DNA from: Pseudochelatococcus sp047501465
GTDB lineage: Bacteria; Pseudomonadota; Alphaproteobacteria; Rhizobiales; Beijerinckiaceae
DNA: 64,000 bases
Assembly (NCBI RefSeq): GCF_047501465.1
Contig: NZ_JAZDRL010000001.1
Span: forward strand, 186,001-250,000
Direction of reading: 5' to 3'
Part shown: piece after piece, positions 16,898-26,132 of the stretch
How the letters are laid out: each line of letters opens with the position of its first letter
How positions within the stretch are numbered: position 1 is the stretch's first letter
Made by a program: the position numbers and the translations under genes
The notes under the pieces: model-generated
The model's input: the letters and a program-made list of their open reading frames with translations, nothing else
Databases searched by the model: none
Told to the model about the DNA's origin: nothing

Positions 16898-17346
16898 CCG
16901 CGGCTCTAATGACTGAGAATAGGGTGTGTCCATCACGTTAATTTCGATAAGCCAGGCCCGTTTGATCTGTTGAACGTGGCAGGCCATGCCATGCGCATTG
17001 TGTTTGATCGGCTGTTGGCGCCCAATCTTTTCCTGCACTAAATGATAGAACATTGTAACCAATAGCGACATAACTGTCTGTTATGACATCGTTTTTGGAG
17101 TTTATGTTATTGCCGCCTCTGGCATAAATCTTTTTACAATAATTATTTGCACATTTTGATGCGTATTTTGCATCAACTATTTGAAATTAAAATTTAATAA
17201 AATCTTTTGATAATTATATACAGGAAATTAAGTGTTGCTAAATAATCATATCTTGTAAGAAGCATCGTATTCATAAACGTATGCATGTTTCCGTCCGTTG
17301 CGAGTCGCGATGGTGGTTGGGCAATCTGATTAGAGGGGAGCGTTCA
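16898..17346. other. AT-rich promoter region ahead of the wzz-wza genes
   Basis: About 450 bases without a gene. It contains a perfect inverted repeat TTGATGC-N7-GCATCAA (17156-17176), followed by a strongly AT-rich stretch of about 100 bases. The dyad and AT content fit a regulated promoter for the downstream export genes. No terminator was seen for the flippase gene. Confidence 0.45.
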
Positions 17347-19500
17347 GTGACAGCCGTATCAGTGCAGGATGCTTCACCGGCCGAATATACATCGTCGGGT
17401 ACCCCTCGGGGGCGAAGCCGCACACCGTTTACATTGCGAGACCTTTTAATCATCGGCTTTTATCACCGGCGAGCTATTATTCTCTCTGCGTTGATACCGA
17501 TCCTGATTGGACTCGTTGCGGCGATTGAAACGCGCACCCAATATACCGCAAACGGCCTGTTGATGGTGCTGGTTACACGTGAGTTTGCGGGCAATCAGGA
17601 TGTTCTCGATACAGGCCCGACTGTGTTGTCAGTTGAGGGGCTGAAGTCGGTAGAGGGGGAGGTCAACATTTTGGGTAGTGCGGATGTCATTCGCAAAACC
17701 ATTGATGATATTGGCGTTTCCACTTTATTCCCTGATACGGCCCGTTGGTGGTATCCGCAATTTCTGTTTGGGCCACCGCAGAATGTCGGTGACCGGCTTA
17801 TCAAGCGTTTCCGTGACGCGTTCAGGGCTGAGGTTCAGTCTGACTCGAACATTATTCAGGTGAGTTTTACAAATCCGGATCGTGCGTTGGCGGTGCGCGT
17901 TGTTGACAGGTTGATTGCCAACTATCTTGAGCATCGCCGCGCCCTGTTTGCCAATCCACGCTACGCGCCGCTGGCCGAGCACGTTATAAGAGTTACTGCG
18001 TTATTGGAGCAGACGGAAGCAGCCATTGAAGAGGCCAAGCGCGCCGCCGATGTAATAGACATTTCGCAAGATCGCTTGCTGGCAGTTAATCAGGTTGATG
18101 CGATCATTCAGCGTATCCGGCAAGTGCGAGAGCGCCGTGAGGCGGTGATCGGCCAAATGGAGGTGGCACAGAAAGAGAAGCAGGCGTTGGACGAGACTGT
18201 GTTCGATTTCAAGGAGCTCAGCAACGCCGCCACCAACGATGATGACAGCAACTTCCTGACCCGCTTGCAAGCAGAGCGTCAGCAATTGCTGAGCAAATTC
18301 GCCCCCACGCACCCGCAGATCCAATTGCTGGACCGCCAGATTGCCACAGTGCGCAACATATTGCGCAATCCTGAGCAGAAGGTGGCATGGACAAGCCGTG
18401 ACGTGCGCAATCCTGCTGTCAGCTTCATGACCAACATGATTTTGGGACTAAAGGTCGAGTTGGATGCGCTCGATAAGCAGCTTGTTGAGCTGGATGCCCA
18501 GCGTGTAAGTGCCGATGCGCGCGTTAATGTGTTGCGAGATGCTGATCGTCGGCTTGCTACTCTGGAACGCCAGCACAGTGTGTTATCAGATGCTTATAAG
18601 GAATATGTGCGGCGTGCCGAAGCTGCGCAGATCGAAGAATCTGCAACACAGACACGGCTATCCAATGTGCGCGTGGTGCAGGAAGCGCGGGATGCTGTCA
18701 CCAGCCGGAACATGGCATTGCCCTATCTGCTGGCTGGCCTGGTTGGTGGTGCATTGGTTGGTGGTGCGGCGGGGCTGTGTGCAACAAGCTTGCGTACAAT
18801 CTACATCACGCCAGATGAGGCTGCTGCCAGCACAGGCTTGCCCGCGCTCACAAGTTTCACAGAGGAGCTGCCTGATCCAGGAGCGCCACAAAATCGTCAG
18901 GCCCTATCTAATCTCGTAACGCATCTGCTCGATATACCGATAGACAATCGTTCCCTTTCAACCTTGCTGATTACTGATGTTTCAGCTCCGCAGGATCGAG
19001 AGTTGCTGGTTGATGCTATCGCGCATGAGATCAGCGCTGCGCGCAAACTGCGTACTCTGCTAATCAATGTGCCAGACCATGATACCCATGAAGCCGATAC
19101 TCCTCCAACTGAAGAGGTTGCAGATAGCAAAGCAGTGTCATGTGCTATCGAGGTGCGTGAGACAGATGTCGCAGGACTGGATATCGCATTGCCCTCTGTT
19201 GAATTGCCGTTTGGTGGATCGCGAATTTCAACAACGCGAGCACGTGAGATCCTTGATGAGCTGCGTGAACGCTATGATGTGATCCTGCTATCGGCCCCTG
19301 TTTCAACCGAAGGAGCAGCGGCTTTGCGTCTTGCTCCGGTTGTTGATGCTAATCTCATCGTTATCCGGGCAGAACGTTCAAGGGCTTTATCGGTATTGCG
19401 TCTACGCGATGCCATCCTTGATGCGGGCGGAGGCCTTGCTGGCTTCGTCATGACCGGTCGTAAATATTACCTGCCAGAATGGATTTACAAATGGGCGTGA
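17347..19500 (+). CDS. Wzz/BY-kinase-like polysaccharide co-polymerase with degenerate kinase domain
   Basis: A 717-residue chain-length determinant. An N-terminal helix (ILSALIPILIGLVAAI) and a second before the cytoplasmic part (LLAGLVGGALVGGAAGL) frame a periplasmic domain with long coiled coils, including QQLLSKFAPTHPQIQLLDRQ. The C-terminal 220 residues follow the BY-kinase fold, but the Walker A position reads TDVSAPQDRELLVDAIAHEI, lacking the GxxGxGK[ST] loop, and no tyrosine cluster closes the protein. It should control chain length without autophosphorylation. The start is a GTG at 17347 with GAGGGGAG six bases ahead, rather than the ATG at 17281, which has no such site. Confidence 0.85.
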   Translation: MTAVSVQDASPAEYTSSGTPRGRSRTPFTLRDLLIIGFYHRRAIILSALIPILIGLVAAIETRTQYTANGLLMVLVTREFAGNQDVLDTGPTVLSVEGLKSVEGEVNILGSADVIRKTIDDIGVSTLFPDTARWWYPQFLFGPPQNVGDRLIKRFRDAFRAEVQSDSNIIQVSFTNPDRALAVRVVDRLIANYLEHRRALFANPRYAPLAEHVIRVTALLEQTEAAIEEAKRAADVIDISQDRLLAVNQVDAIIQRIRQVRERREAVIGQMEVAQKEKQALDETVFDFKELSNAATNDDDSNFLTRLQAERQQLLSKFAPTHPQIQLLDRQIATVRNILRNPEQKVAWTSRDVRNPAVSFMTNMILGLKVELDALDKQLVELDAQRVSADARVNVLRDADRRLATLERQHSVLSDAYKEYVRRAEAAQIEESATQTRLSNVRVVQEARDAVTSRNMALPYLLAGLVGGALVGGAAGLCATSLRTIYITPDEAAASTGLPALTSFTEELPDPGAPQNRQALSNLVTHLLDIPIDNRSLSTLLITDVSAPQDRELLVDAIAHEISAARKLRTLLINVPDHDTHEADTPPTEEVADSKAVSCAIEVRETDVAGLDIALPSVELPFGGSRISTTRAREILDELRERYDVILLSAPVSTEGAAALRLAPVVDANLIVIRAERSRALSVLRLRDAILDAGGGLAGFVMTGRKYYLPEWIYKWA

Positions 19501-20258
19501 CGTTACGTTCGGCGGCCAGTCTTGCGCTGTGCATTGGGCTCTCCGCTTGCGGCTCGGCACAGCGCAACGAACAGCCACTCAGCACTGGCCACAACATTAA
19601 TTTCACTGAAGTAAAGCCTCTTGGCTTTGCCGAATGGGCAAACACGCCGCCCCATTATCGTGTGGGGCCTGGTGATAAGCTCAAGGTCAAATTCTTGCTG
19701 ACGCAGGAGCTCGATGAAGAGGTAACCGTTGCCCCTGATGGTTATGTTGGTTTGCGGGCAGCTGGGCAAGTCAAGGTTGAAGGCCGCACTGTTCGCGATA
19801 TTGAACGTGTGGTGCAACGGGCGGCGGCGAAGACAGCAGCAAGCCAGCCCCTCGTCGTGTCGCTTGAAGAAGCGACATCATCGAAGATCTATGTGGGCGG
19901 ATCTGTAAAACAGCCGGGCCCTTATCGCATTGATAATATGCAGCTGGGCGCTGTTGAGGCGGTTCTATTGGCTGGTGGATTCAGCGATGAAGCACGATTG
20001 GGGCAGGTGGCAGTCATCCGCCGCGGCCCCCACGGTAAGCCAATGCTGCGCACCATTGATGTACGTGCCATCATCCAGACGGGCGGCTCCACTGATGTGC
20101 CGCTGCGGTCGGGCGATGTGCTTTACGTGCCTCGCAGCTCGGTCGGCGAAGTCAATCTATGGGTAGCCCAGTTTATTGAAGGAGTGGTGCCCTTCCAGCG
20201 TAGCTTTACTTATACGCTTGGCGCTTACCGTACCACTTCGGGTGGCTTTATCCCATAA
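19479..20258 (+). CDS. Polysaccharide export outer-membrane lipoprotein (Wza-like)
   Basis: A 259-residue exported protein. The signal sequence ends in a lipobox (LCIGLSACGS), then come the polysaccharide export domain (PPHYRVGPGDKLKVKFL) and at least one SLBB domain (SSKIYVGGSVKQPGPYRI, LRSGDVLYVPRSS). Such proteins form the outer-membrane channel for group 1-like polysaccharides. The 5' end overlaps the wzz gene; ATG at 19479 or 19491, or a GTG at 19497 overlapping the wzz stop, could all serve. It is shorter than E. coli Wza (379 residues), in line with the short OPX proteins that have fewer SLBB repeats. Confidence 0.88.
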   Translation: MDLQMGVTLRSAASLALCIGLSACGSAQRNEQPLSTGHNINFTEVKPLGFAEWANTPPHYRVGPGDKLKVKFLLTQELDEEVTVAPDGYVGLRAAGQVKVEGRTVRDIERVVQRAAAKTAASQPLVVSLEEATSSKIYVGGSVKQPGPYRIDNMQLGAVEAVLLAGGFSDEARLGQVAVIRRGPHGKPMLRTIDVRAIIQTGGSTDVPLRSGDVLYVPRSSVGEVNLWVAQFIEGVVPFQRSFTYTLGAYRTTSGGFIP

Positions 20259-20268
20259 ATACCCCTTG

Positions 20269-20296
20269 CCGGGCGGCGATAGCAAAAGCCGCCCGG
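20269..20296 (+). terminator. Hairpin after the Wza-like gene
   Basis: A 9-bp stem CCGGGCGGC / GCCGCCCGG with a 10-base loop follows the stop codon by 11 bases. No T tract follows, so it may stabilise or attenuate rather than terminate. About 150 bases separate it from the next gene. Confidence 0.45.
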
Positions 20297-20414
20297 ATTA
20301 CATTTCCTGAAAGGGCCATCTGATCGCTCTGTGTTCGCCCCAAATCAAAAAACAGGAGCATGGTCTGCTCAATAATGATCAGAACCTGACCTTGTGGAAG
20401 AAGCGAGTGATAAG

Positions 20415-21761
20415 ATGAGAAGGCTCCTGGTTCGAAAATCACCGAATGGTGAAGCATTGGTGGGGGCATCGCAGTTGGTGCGGCATGCGCCACTTCCTCT
20501 TTTGATATATCGCACGATCGATAACAGCTTCACCCGAGAAAACATTGCCAGAACACGCCCCGCTGAAACATTCGTTGCAGCGGCAATGATCTTGTCTTTG
20601 CTGTTTTTTGGGCAGGTGTTTTATTATCTCAATCAGCTAGAGCCGCTGTATTATTTATCGAAAGCGTGGCCAATCATTGTGTTGCCAATGGCAGCGCTTG
20701 GCATGCGGCCTGGTGTTGTTGGGCAAGCAGCTATCCCACTGCGATGGCTGTTTGTGGCAGTCCTTGCCTATACGATTGGTATAACGCCTTTGCTTTCAAT
20801 GCTCTATCTGGGCAATGGCTTGGTTGATGCGCTGCTGACCACAGTCAAGGTTTTGCCACTGCTATTTTACCCAGCGCTTGTGTTTCAACTTGCCTGGCTA
20901 AAGCCCTCAGCTCGCATGTTGCGTAAATGTGTGCTGGGTCTTGGTGTGATGACATTTGTATTGATGGTGATTTTGTGGGTTACAGTGCCTGCAAGCTGGT
21001 ATTCGACCGACAGTGCCACCAGCAAATTGCTGATCTATGAATTTGAGCGCGGTTATCGCGTATCTATGCCAATGTTCTTTGGCTTGCTTTTAATTTTCTA
21101 TCTCGGTCGCCAATTCGCATATACGATACGCTGGTATTATATTTTGGCAATTGCTGTGCTGTTTGTGTTGCTATTCCTGATCTACAAACAGCGCACCACT
21201 ATTGCTATGGCGGCCATAGTGGTTGTCCTCGCATCATGTCCCGAGAAATGGCGGAGATTGGCATTTGCAGGCGGGCTTCTTGCGGCTGCGGGTGCGCTGG
21301 TATTTGTGCTGGTGGCGCCATTTATGGAGCAAGTCACCGCCTCATTGGGAGCCTCGCTCTTGATAAGGCTCGATTCCTTGCAAAGGGCCATTACCTTTAT
21401 TGGAGACAGGCCGCTCAACTGGCTATTCGGTATGGGAGCGGTGACACGCTTCAGCTCGGTCTCGATGGCAAATATTTTGGGAAGTGACTATTTCTTCCTG
21501 GCCGATATCGGCTGGGTAGGTGTTATTTTCGAATATGGGATCGTTGGTGCAGTTCTGATAGCGGCGCTTTATATTGCTGCATTTCTGACCGCTGATCATG
21601 CAGGGCGAGAGAGCGGAAATGCATTTGCACTGGCCCTCAGTGACTACCTGCTTTTCATGATCTTTTCATCAGCCGTTTATTCGCTGGTTTTTGTGCCGGG
21701 AGAGATGGCAACAGTTCTCGCGCTTTCGGTATATCTCAAAAAAATCCCGCAAAGTGGGTAA
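20415..21761 (+). CDS. Multi-spanning membrane protein, candidate Wzy polymerase / O-antigen ligase type
   Basis: A 448-residue protein with about ten to twelve hydrophobic helices and one large periplasmic-type loop between about residues 290 and 360, a layout shared by Wzy polymerases and WaaL ligases. There is no diagnostic motif, and the call rests on topology and position after Wzx, Wzz and Wza candidates. It would polymerise lipid-linked repeat units in the periplasm. The start is uncertain: an in-frame GTG at 20394 lies seven codons upstream of the chosen ATG. A hairpin straddles its stop codon. Confidence 0.65.
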   Translation: MRRLLVRKSPNGEALVGASQLVRHAPLPLLIYRTIDNSFTRENIARTRPAETFVAAAMILSLLFFGQVFYYLNQLEPLYYLSKAWPIIVLPMAALGMRPGVVGQAAIPLRWLFVAVLAYTIGITPLLSMLYLGNGLVDALLTTVKVLPLLFYPALVFQLAWLKPSARMLRKCVLGLGVMTFVLMVILWVTVPASWYSTDSATSKLLIYEFERGYRVSMPMFFGLLLIFYLGRQFAYTIRWYYILAIAVLFVLLFLIYKQRTTIAMAAIVVVLASCPEKWRRLAFAGGLLAAAGALVFVLVAPFMEQVTASLGASLLIRLDSLQRAITFIGDRPLNWLFGMGAVTRFSSVSMANILGSDYFFLADIGWVGVIFEYGIVGAVLIAALYIAAFLTADHAGRESGNAFALALSDYLLFMIFSSAVYSLVFVPGEMATVLALSVYLKKIPQSG

Positions 21762-21825
21762 GCTTTGCGGGAAACAGCCATGCTGAAATAATTGGAGAGC
21801 CAGAATAATTAATTTGTTCTGGCTC
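21745..21825. terminator. Two consecutive hairpins between the Wzy candidate and the DUF2141 gene
   Basis: TCCCGCAAAG / CTTTGCGGGA (21745-21772) encloses the stop codon of the upstream gene. A second, GAGCCAGAA / TTCTGGCTC (21797-21825), lies between the convergent genes with A/T-rich flanks and can serve both strands. Confidence 0.6.
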
Positions 21826-21835
21826 TTATTCTGAA

Positions 21836-22291
21836 TCAGTAAATCAGTTTTATATCAAGGCTGGCAGGTGCCTGGCCGATAGGGAATGATGCTTTTTCAA
21901 AACTTGGCGCACCGAAGGTGATCGAGTGATTGCGCGAGAAAGCAACGCCCTGCTTGGGAATACCAAGAAGTCCGAATTCCACCTGTCGTTCGCCTTGTTC
22001 TGCATGGAACAAGGCTACAGCGTAGGTGCCGGGTTCAACATCGGTAAACTGGCAAACTGCCTTGCCATTGCTGATTTTGCCTTCAGCCTTCTTGAACTGT
22101 TGCCCTGCCTTGGGCCATCCGTTCGGGGAGTTGAATAGGCCGCAACGAATGACACCATTATCATTGCGAGCACCCGTTACGTTGACGTTGACAGTAGCAG
22201 CGCTTGCCAACACGGGAGCTGCCACTACAAAAGCCAATGCCATAGCGCTGGCGCAGGCAAGTGAACGTGCGGTTGCCGATACTTTAAACAT
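21836..22291 (-). CDS. Exported DUF2141 family protein
   Basis: A 151-residue secreted protein with a signal peptide (ACASAMALAFVVAAPVLASA) and a mature domain of the DUF2141 family, recognised from VNVTGARNDNGVIRCGLF, PGTYAVALFHAEQ and FGLLGIPKQGVAFSRN. The domain is a transthyretin-like beta sandwich of unknown function. A cysteine pair (IRCGLF, AVCQF) probably forms a disulphide. An AGGGGG site precedes the start. It is convergent with the polysaccharide polymerase candidate and divergent from the MarC gene, so no operon link is seen. Confidence 0.85.
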   Translation of the reverse strand: MFKVSATARSLACASAMALAFVVAAPVLASAATVNVNVTGARNDNGVIRCGLFNSPNGWPKAGQQFKKAEGKISNGKAVCQFTDVEPGTYAVALFHAEQGERQVEFGLLGIPKQGVAFSRNHSITFGAPSFEKASFPIGQAPASLDIKLIY

Positions 22292-22488
22292 GCGAATCCC
22301 CCTAAGGTGTTTATGGGTTTATTATTCGTTTTATATATCTTGCTTTTGAATGCTACGGAAGGTGTTAGCAAAACCCTATACAACGAAGCTGAACACTGTT
22401 TTTCTGAAATAACTATGCGCATGGGTTTTATCGCGCATTGGGATGTGCATAGGTATTCTAACCTTTTTCAGAGCGGGCATAAGCCGGT

Positions 22489-23145
22489 ATGTATTATTTC
22501 GATTACGTTTTGCTGGGCTACTCAGCTCTGTTGCCGATCGCCAACCCGTTGACCAGCATGACATTGCTTCTCAGCTTGGGGAAGGGCTTTACGCCTACGC
22601 AGCGAAAAAGCGAGATAAACAAGGCATCTCTTTATGTCTTTGGCATTTTGATTGTCAGTTTTTACGCTGGTACCTTGCTCATGAATCTGCTGGGCATTTC
22701 CATTCCGGGCCTGCGTATTGCTGGCGGTTTGGTGCTTACGTACATCGGTTTTACAATGTTGTTTCCCACATCTGTCAATGAAGCTGCCCATCAAACTGAA
22801 TTAGCCGGGGATATATCGCCAACCCGTCCTGTCAGCATTGCTTTCGTGCCTCTTGCAATGCCGGGTACTGCAGGGCCAGGTACCATTGCCATGATCGTCA
22901 GCGGCGCATCGACGCTTAAAAGCGGCGGTGATTTGACGTTTTTTGCCCATTTGGCAGCAATGACAGTATTTGCACTTTTGGCGCTTACGTTCTGGCTATG
23001 CCTGCGCAGTGCCAGCAGCATTGTGCGTTTCTTTGGTCAATCTGGCATAGATGCCTTTGCGCGGTTGATGGGCTTTATTTTAATTTGTGTCGGTGTGCAG
23101 TTTCTCATCAATGGTGCGACGGAGGTCGTTACTTCCATAAAATGA
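22489..23145 (+). CDS. MarC family integral membrane protein
   Basis: A 218-residue membrane protein with six hydrophobic helices. The LLPIANPLTSMTLLLSLGKG motif near the N-terminus and PLAMPGTAGPGTIAMIVSGA in the middle are the two inverted family signatures of MarC/NAAT proteins. The family was once tied to multiple antibiotic resistance, which has not held up, and the transported substrate is unknown. No good ribosome binding site is visible at the chosen ATG. It is followed by a small membrane protein gene on the same strand. Confidence 0.85.
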   Translation: MYYFDYVLLGYSALLPIANPLTSMTLLLSLGKGFTPTQRKSEINKASLYVFGILIVSFYAGTLLMNLLGISIPGLRIAGGLVLTYIGFTMLFPTSVNEAAHQTELAGDISPTRPVSIAFVPLAMPGTAGPGTIAMIVSGASTLKSGGDLTFFAHLAAMTVFALLALTFWLCLRSASSIVRFFGQSGIDAFARLMGFILICVGVQFLINGATEVVTSIK

Positions 23146-23275
23146 TGTGTCGCTTTCTGCGGTTGTAATCTTGTCAGTTTGCCACCATGCGTGGTAACCG
23201 GGATGAGAGATTGCCGTGCGAAAACGTATCGGCGTAAGCAGGGTAGTGCCCGCAGAAGAATCGCAGGAGGCGTTC

Positions 23276-23407
23276 ATGGCTGACAAAAATACGCACGGGA
23301 CGGAAGTTGGAACCGAAGTGCCAGGTAGTTTTTTCGTCGTTGGCGTAATTATCGCATTTGTGCTGATCGCCCTTGTCACCTACACAAACGTGACCTTAGG
23401 TTTATAA
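23276..23407 (+). CDS. Small single-helix membrane protein (43 residues)
   Basis: A 43-residue protein: a polar N-terminal 17 residues, one hydrophobic helix (FFVVGVIIAFVLIALVTYTN) and a three-residue tail. A strong CAGGAGG site precedes the ATG, which argues for real translation, and a terminator follows 47 bases after the stop. An in-frame GTG 20 codons upstream is less likely. I recognise no family. Its size and layout recall small subunits of membrane complexes, but no partner is evident nearby. Confidence 0.6.
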   Translation: MADKNTHGTEVGTEVPGSFFVVGVIIAFVLIALVTYTNVTLGL

Positions 23408-23453
23408 GCACTTTTCATTCTGGATGATCCGCTGTGATCATCTACTATGAACC

Positions 23454-23489
23454 AAAGCCGACGCCAGTAATTACTGGCGTCGGCTTTTT
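23454..23489. terminator. Strong bidirectional terminator
   Basis: A perfect inverted repeat of 17 bases per arm (AAAGCCGACGCCAGTAA and its complement), with A residues before and TTTTT after. It separates the small membrane protein gene from the convergent aldehyde dehydrogenase gene. Confidence 0.92.
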
Positions 23490-23518
23490 ATTGTGCAGCC
23501 TCAATAGGTCGCTATTCT

Positions 23519-24952
23519 CTATAGACTACCCTGCGATACGAACTTCGTGTTGAGGTAGGCCTCGATCGCTTCAAGACCACCTTCTGATCCATAACCTGAA
23601 TCCTTGATGCCGCCGAAGGGCACTTCAGGGAGGGCGAGCCCCAGGTGGTTGATCGTCAGCATGCCGCTCTCAATTGATTGCGCCAATGCCGTTGCCGTCT
23701 TGGCAGATCGGGTAATTGCGTAAGCTGCAAGGCCGTATGGCAGACGATTCGATTCTGCTACTGCATCTTCGAAATCCCTGAATGATGAGACCAACGCCAG
23801 TGGGCCGAATGGCTCCTCGTTCATCACGCGGGCACTGGTGGGTACGTTTGCGACAATCGTTGGCTCAAAGAAATATCCCTTATTGCCAATGCGTGAACCA
23901 CCTGTGACGAGTTCAGCGCCGTGTTGAATGGCATCCTGAATGAAGCTCTCCAGCGCAGGGGCACGACGCTCATTGGCGAGTGGGCCCATGGTAATGCCTT
24001 CCTGCGTGCCGTCTCCGACTTTCAGTGCTTTTGCCTTTGCCGTGAATTTTTCGATGAACTGGTCATAAACCTTCTCCTGCACCAGAAAGCGTGTGGGTGC
24101 TACGCATACTTGTCCCGCATTGCGGAACTTTGCGGAGGAGAGCATTGTCGCTGCAACATCGAGATCCGCATCATCAAAAACAATAGCAGGCGCATGTCCG
24201 CCAAGCTCCATCGTTGCGCGCTTCATGTGCAGGCCGGCCAGCGCAGCAAGCTGTTTGCCAACAGGAGTGGAGCCGGTAAACGAGATTTTTTTGATGACGG
24301 GGTGAGGAATAAGATATTCTGAAATCTGTGCAGGTACACCGTAAACAAGGTTCACGACGCCTTCAGGAACGCCTGCATCAGCGAAGGCACGAATGAGTTC
24401 AGCCGGCGAGCCAGGTGTTTCTTCTGGCGCCTTGACGATTATCGAGCACCCGGCAGCGAGTGCTGCAGATAACTTGCGCACCACCTGATTGAGCGGGAAG
24501 TTCCAGGGCGTAAAAGCCGCAACAGGTCCAACCGGCTCCTTGATGACCAACTGATACACGCCCTCAGAACGCGCGGGAACCACGCGACCATAGGCGCGCC
24601 GCGCTTCTTCGGCAAACCAGTCAATAGTATCGGCTGCACCAAGCGTTTCTCCGCGTGCTTCCGCAAGCGGTTTGCCCTGTTCGAGAGTCATTGTCAGTGC
24701 GATCTGATCAACCCGTTCACGCAGCAGATCAGCAGTTTTACGCATGATTTTTGAACGCTCAAAAGCTGATACCTTGCGCCAGGTCTCAAAGCCCTTTTCC
24801 ACTGCGGTGAGCGCCAGATCGAGATCCGGAATTTCAGCGTGAGCGACATGGCCGATCACTTCTTCTGTTGCCGGATTGATGACGGGGATGGTCTTGCCTG
24901 AAAGGCTGTCGCGCCATGTACCGTCGATAAAAAGCTGGACGTTGGCATACAT
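23519..24952 (-). CDS. NAD(P)-dependent aldehyde dehydrogenase, succinate-semialdehyde type
   Basis: A 477-residue aldehyde dehydrogenase. The catalytic cysteine lies in KFRNAGQVCVAPTRFLVQ and the general-base glutamate in ATMELGGHAPAIVFDDAD; the Rossmann glycine motif is FTGSTPVGKQLA. The motif TPWNFPLNQVVRKLSAALAA and the overall length fit the succinate-semialdehyde dehydrogenase (GabD/SSADH) branch, which oxidises succinate semialdehyde to succinate. No gabT or GABA transporter gene is next to it, so the physiological aldehyde is not certain. It appears monocistronic, with a shared strong terminator. Confidence 0.85.
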   Translation of the reverse strand: MYANVQLFIDGTWRDSLSGKTIPVINPATEEVIGHVAHAEIPDLDLALTAVEKGFETWRKVSAFERSKIMRKTADLLRERVDQIALTMTLEQGKPLAEARGETLGAADTIDWFAEEARRAYGRVVPARSEGVYQLVIKEPVGPVAAFTPWNFPLNQVVRKLSAALAAGCSIIVKAPEETPGSPAELIRAFADAGVPEGVVNLVYGVPAQISEYLIPHPVIKKISFTGSTPVGKQLAALAGLHMKRATMELGGHAPAIVFDDADLDVAATMLSSAKFRNAGQVCVAPTRFLVQEKVYDQFIEKFTAKAKALKVGDGTQEGITMGPLANERRAPALESFIQDAIQHGAELVTGGSRIGNKGYFFEPTIVANVPTSARVMNEEPFGPLALVSSFRDFEDAVAESNRLPYGLAAYAITRSAKTATALAQSIESGMLTINHLGLALPEVPFGGIKDSGYGSEGGLEAIEAYLNTKFVSQGSL

Positions 24953-25110
24953 TTGGATGCATTCCCTATGATGTCTCCCCGTGAGGACCCATGCCTGATG
25001 GCCTGATATCTCCGGGGGCTTCGCTATGGCGGTGTGGGCAATTATTCCGTCAATGATGCCCCAAGTGAATGCAGATTAAGCGATATATGCCCAAAAAGAA
25101 AAGGGCGGAT

Positions 25111-25128
25111 GTTGCGGATCTCCGCAAC
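25111..25128. repeat. 18-bp perfect palindrome between GT2 and aldehyde dehydrogenase genes
   Basis: GTTGCGGA-TC-TCCGCAAC lies about 160 bases upstream of the aldehyde dehydrogenase start, in the 208-bp gap between two minus-strand genes. It could be an operator or a processed hairpin; no T tract follows. Confidence 0.4.
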
Positions 25129-25160
25129 GGGAGACGCATGGGTCATCTGATGCTAAAGCA

Positions 25161-26132
25161 TTATCCGCGAGCGTTTACTTTTACAGGGGGAGCGGAAGAG
25201 GGGACACGTCTGGTTGTCGACTTAACCTCTGGCGGTGGGCCAAGCCGTCCTGCAAGCCCGGTAATAAACCCTTTAATGAGTGAATGTGGACGGGCTATAT
25301 TACCATGATCGGCCAGCCAGTAGGCGAGCATTTGCATCGCCATATATAGGCATATACGGATTTTCCAACGTTTTGGTATGTGGTTGAAGCGTAATAATGC
25401 GGCTTGATTGCGCGCATAAGTACCCAAACGTAATGGCGATTGGATGGGTAGTTTCCAGCCGATAAAAGGAACGGTGATATACCCATTCCCAAGCCGATGT
25501 GGCATCAGGATGTCATCTGCCATCCAGCATGAATAGCCTGTTGACCATGCACGAAAACACCACTCGATATCGATGGCATCAATGAAAAAGTCGCTGCGGA
25601 ATGCGCCTACCTGATGAAATGCCGTAACGTCAATAAGGCTACCGGATGAAATCGCGAACCAAACTGCTTGCGAACTGGCGGTTATCCGGCCAGATGAATG
25701 CCGATGGATTGTCGGTGGCTTATGCTCAGGCGATGCTGAAATAGGTTTAGGGCCAAGGAGTGCAGGGCGCTCACCCATTTCATGAAGTGTTTCCATACGT
25801 GTAGCGAGGGCTGATATCATGCCAATGGACGGACTTGAATCCTGATCAAACAGGATAACGCGTTCTATTTGTTCAAATGCGGCGCCATGCATACCAGCAC
25901 GTGACATGATGCGCTCATATGCGCCACCCAGTCCGATATTCTCGCCAGGATCGTCAATATGAACCGGCGTTGCGCCCGCTATCTGCTGTAAATAAGCGCT
26001 TTCGATCATTTTCATGGGCGAGTTGGCGACGATGACAATTGCCACAACCTCCGATGCGATGGCCGCGATAAGGTCGGCAAGCACTGTCAAATCGGGTTTA
26101 TAGGTTACGATACCCGCGACAATGTGCTTCAT
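25161..26132 (-). CDS. Family 2 glycosyltransferase, rhamnosyltransferase-like
   Basis: A 323-residue GT-A glycosyltransferase. It begins HIVAGIVTYKPDLTVLADLI, the nucleotide-binding start of rhamnosyltransferase-type GT2 enzymes, and has the metal-binding segment RVILFDQDSSPSIGM and the later FFIDAIDIEWCFRAWSTGY block. There is no membrane anchor of note. It would add a sugar, perhaps rhamnose, to the growing polysaccharide repeat. It is the only clear repeat-unit glycosyltransferase between the Wzx/Wzy genes and the Wzm/Wzt genes, and is divergent from the latter. Confidence 0.85.
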   Translation of the reverse strand: MKHIVAGIVTYKPDLTVLADLIAAIASEVVAIVIVANSPMKMIESAYLQQIAGATPVHIDDPGENIGLGGAYERIMSRAGMHGAAFEQIERVILFDQDSSPSIGMISALATRMETLHEMGERPALLGPKPISASPEHKPPTIHRHSSGRITASSQAVWFAISSGSLIDVTAFHQVGAFRSDFFIDAIDIEWCFRAWSTGYSCWMADDILMPHRLGNGYITVPFIGWKLPIQSPLRLGTYARNQAALLRFNHIPKRWKIRICLYMAMQMLAYWLADHGNIARPHSLIKGFITGLAGRLGPPPEVKSTTRRVPSSAPPVKVNARG

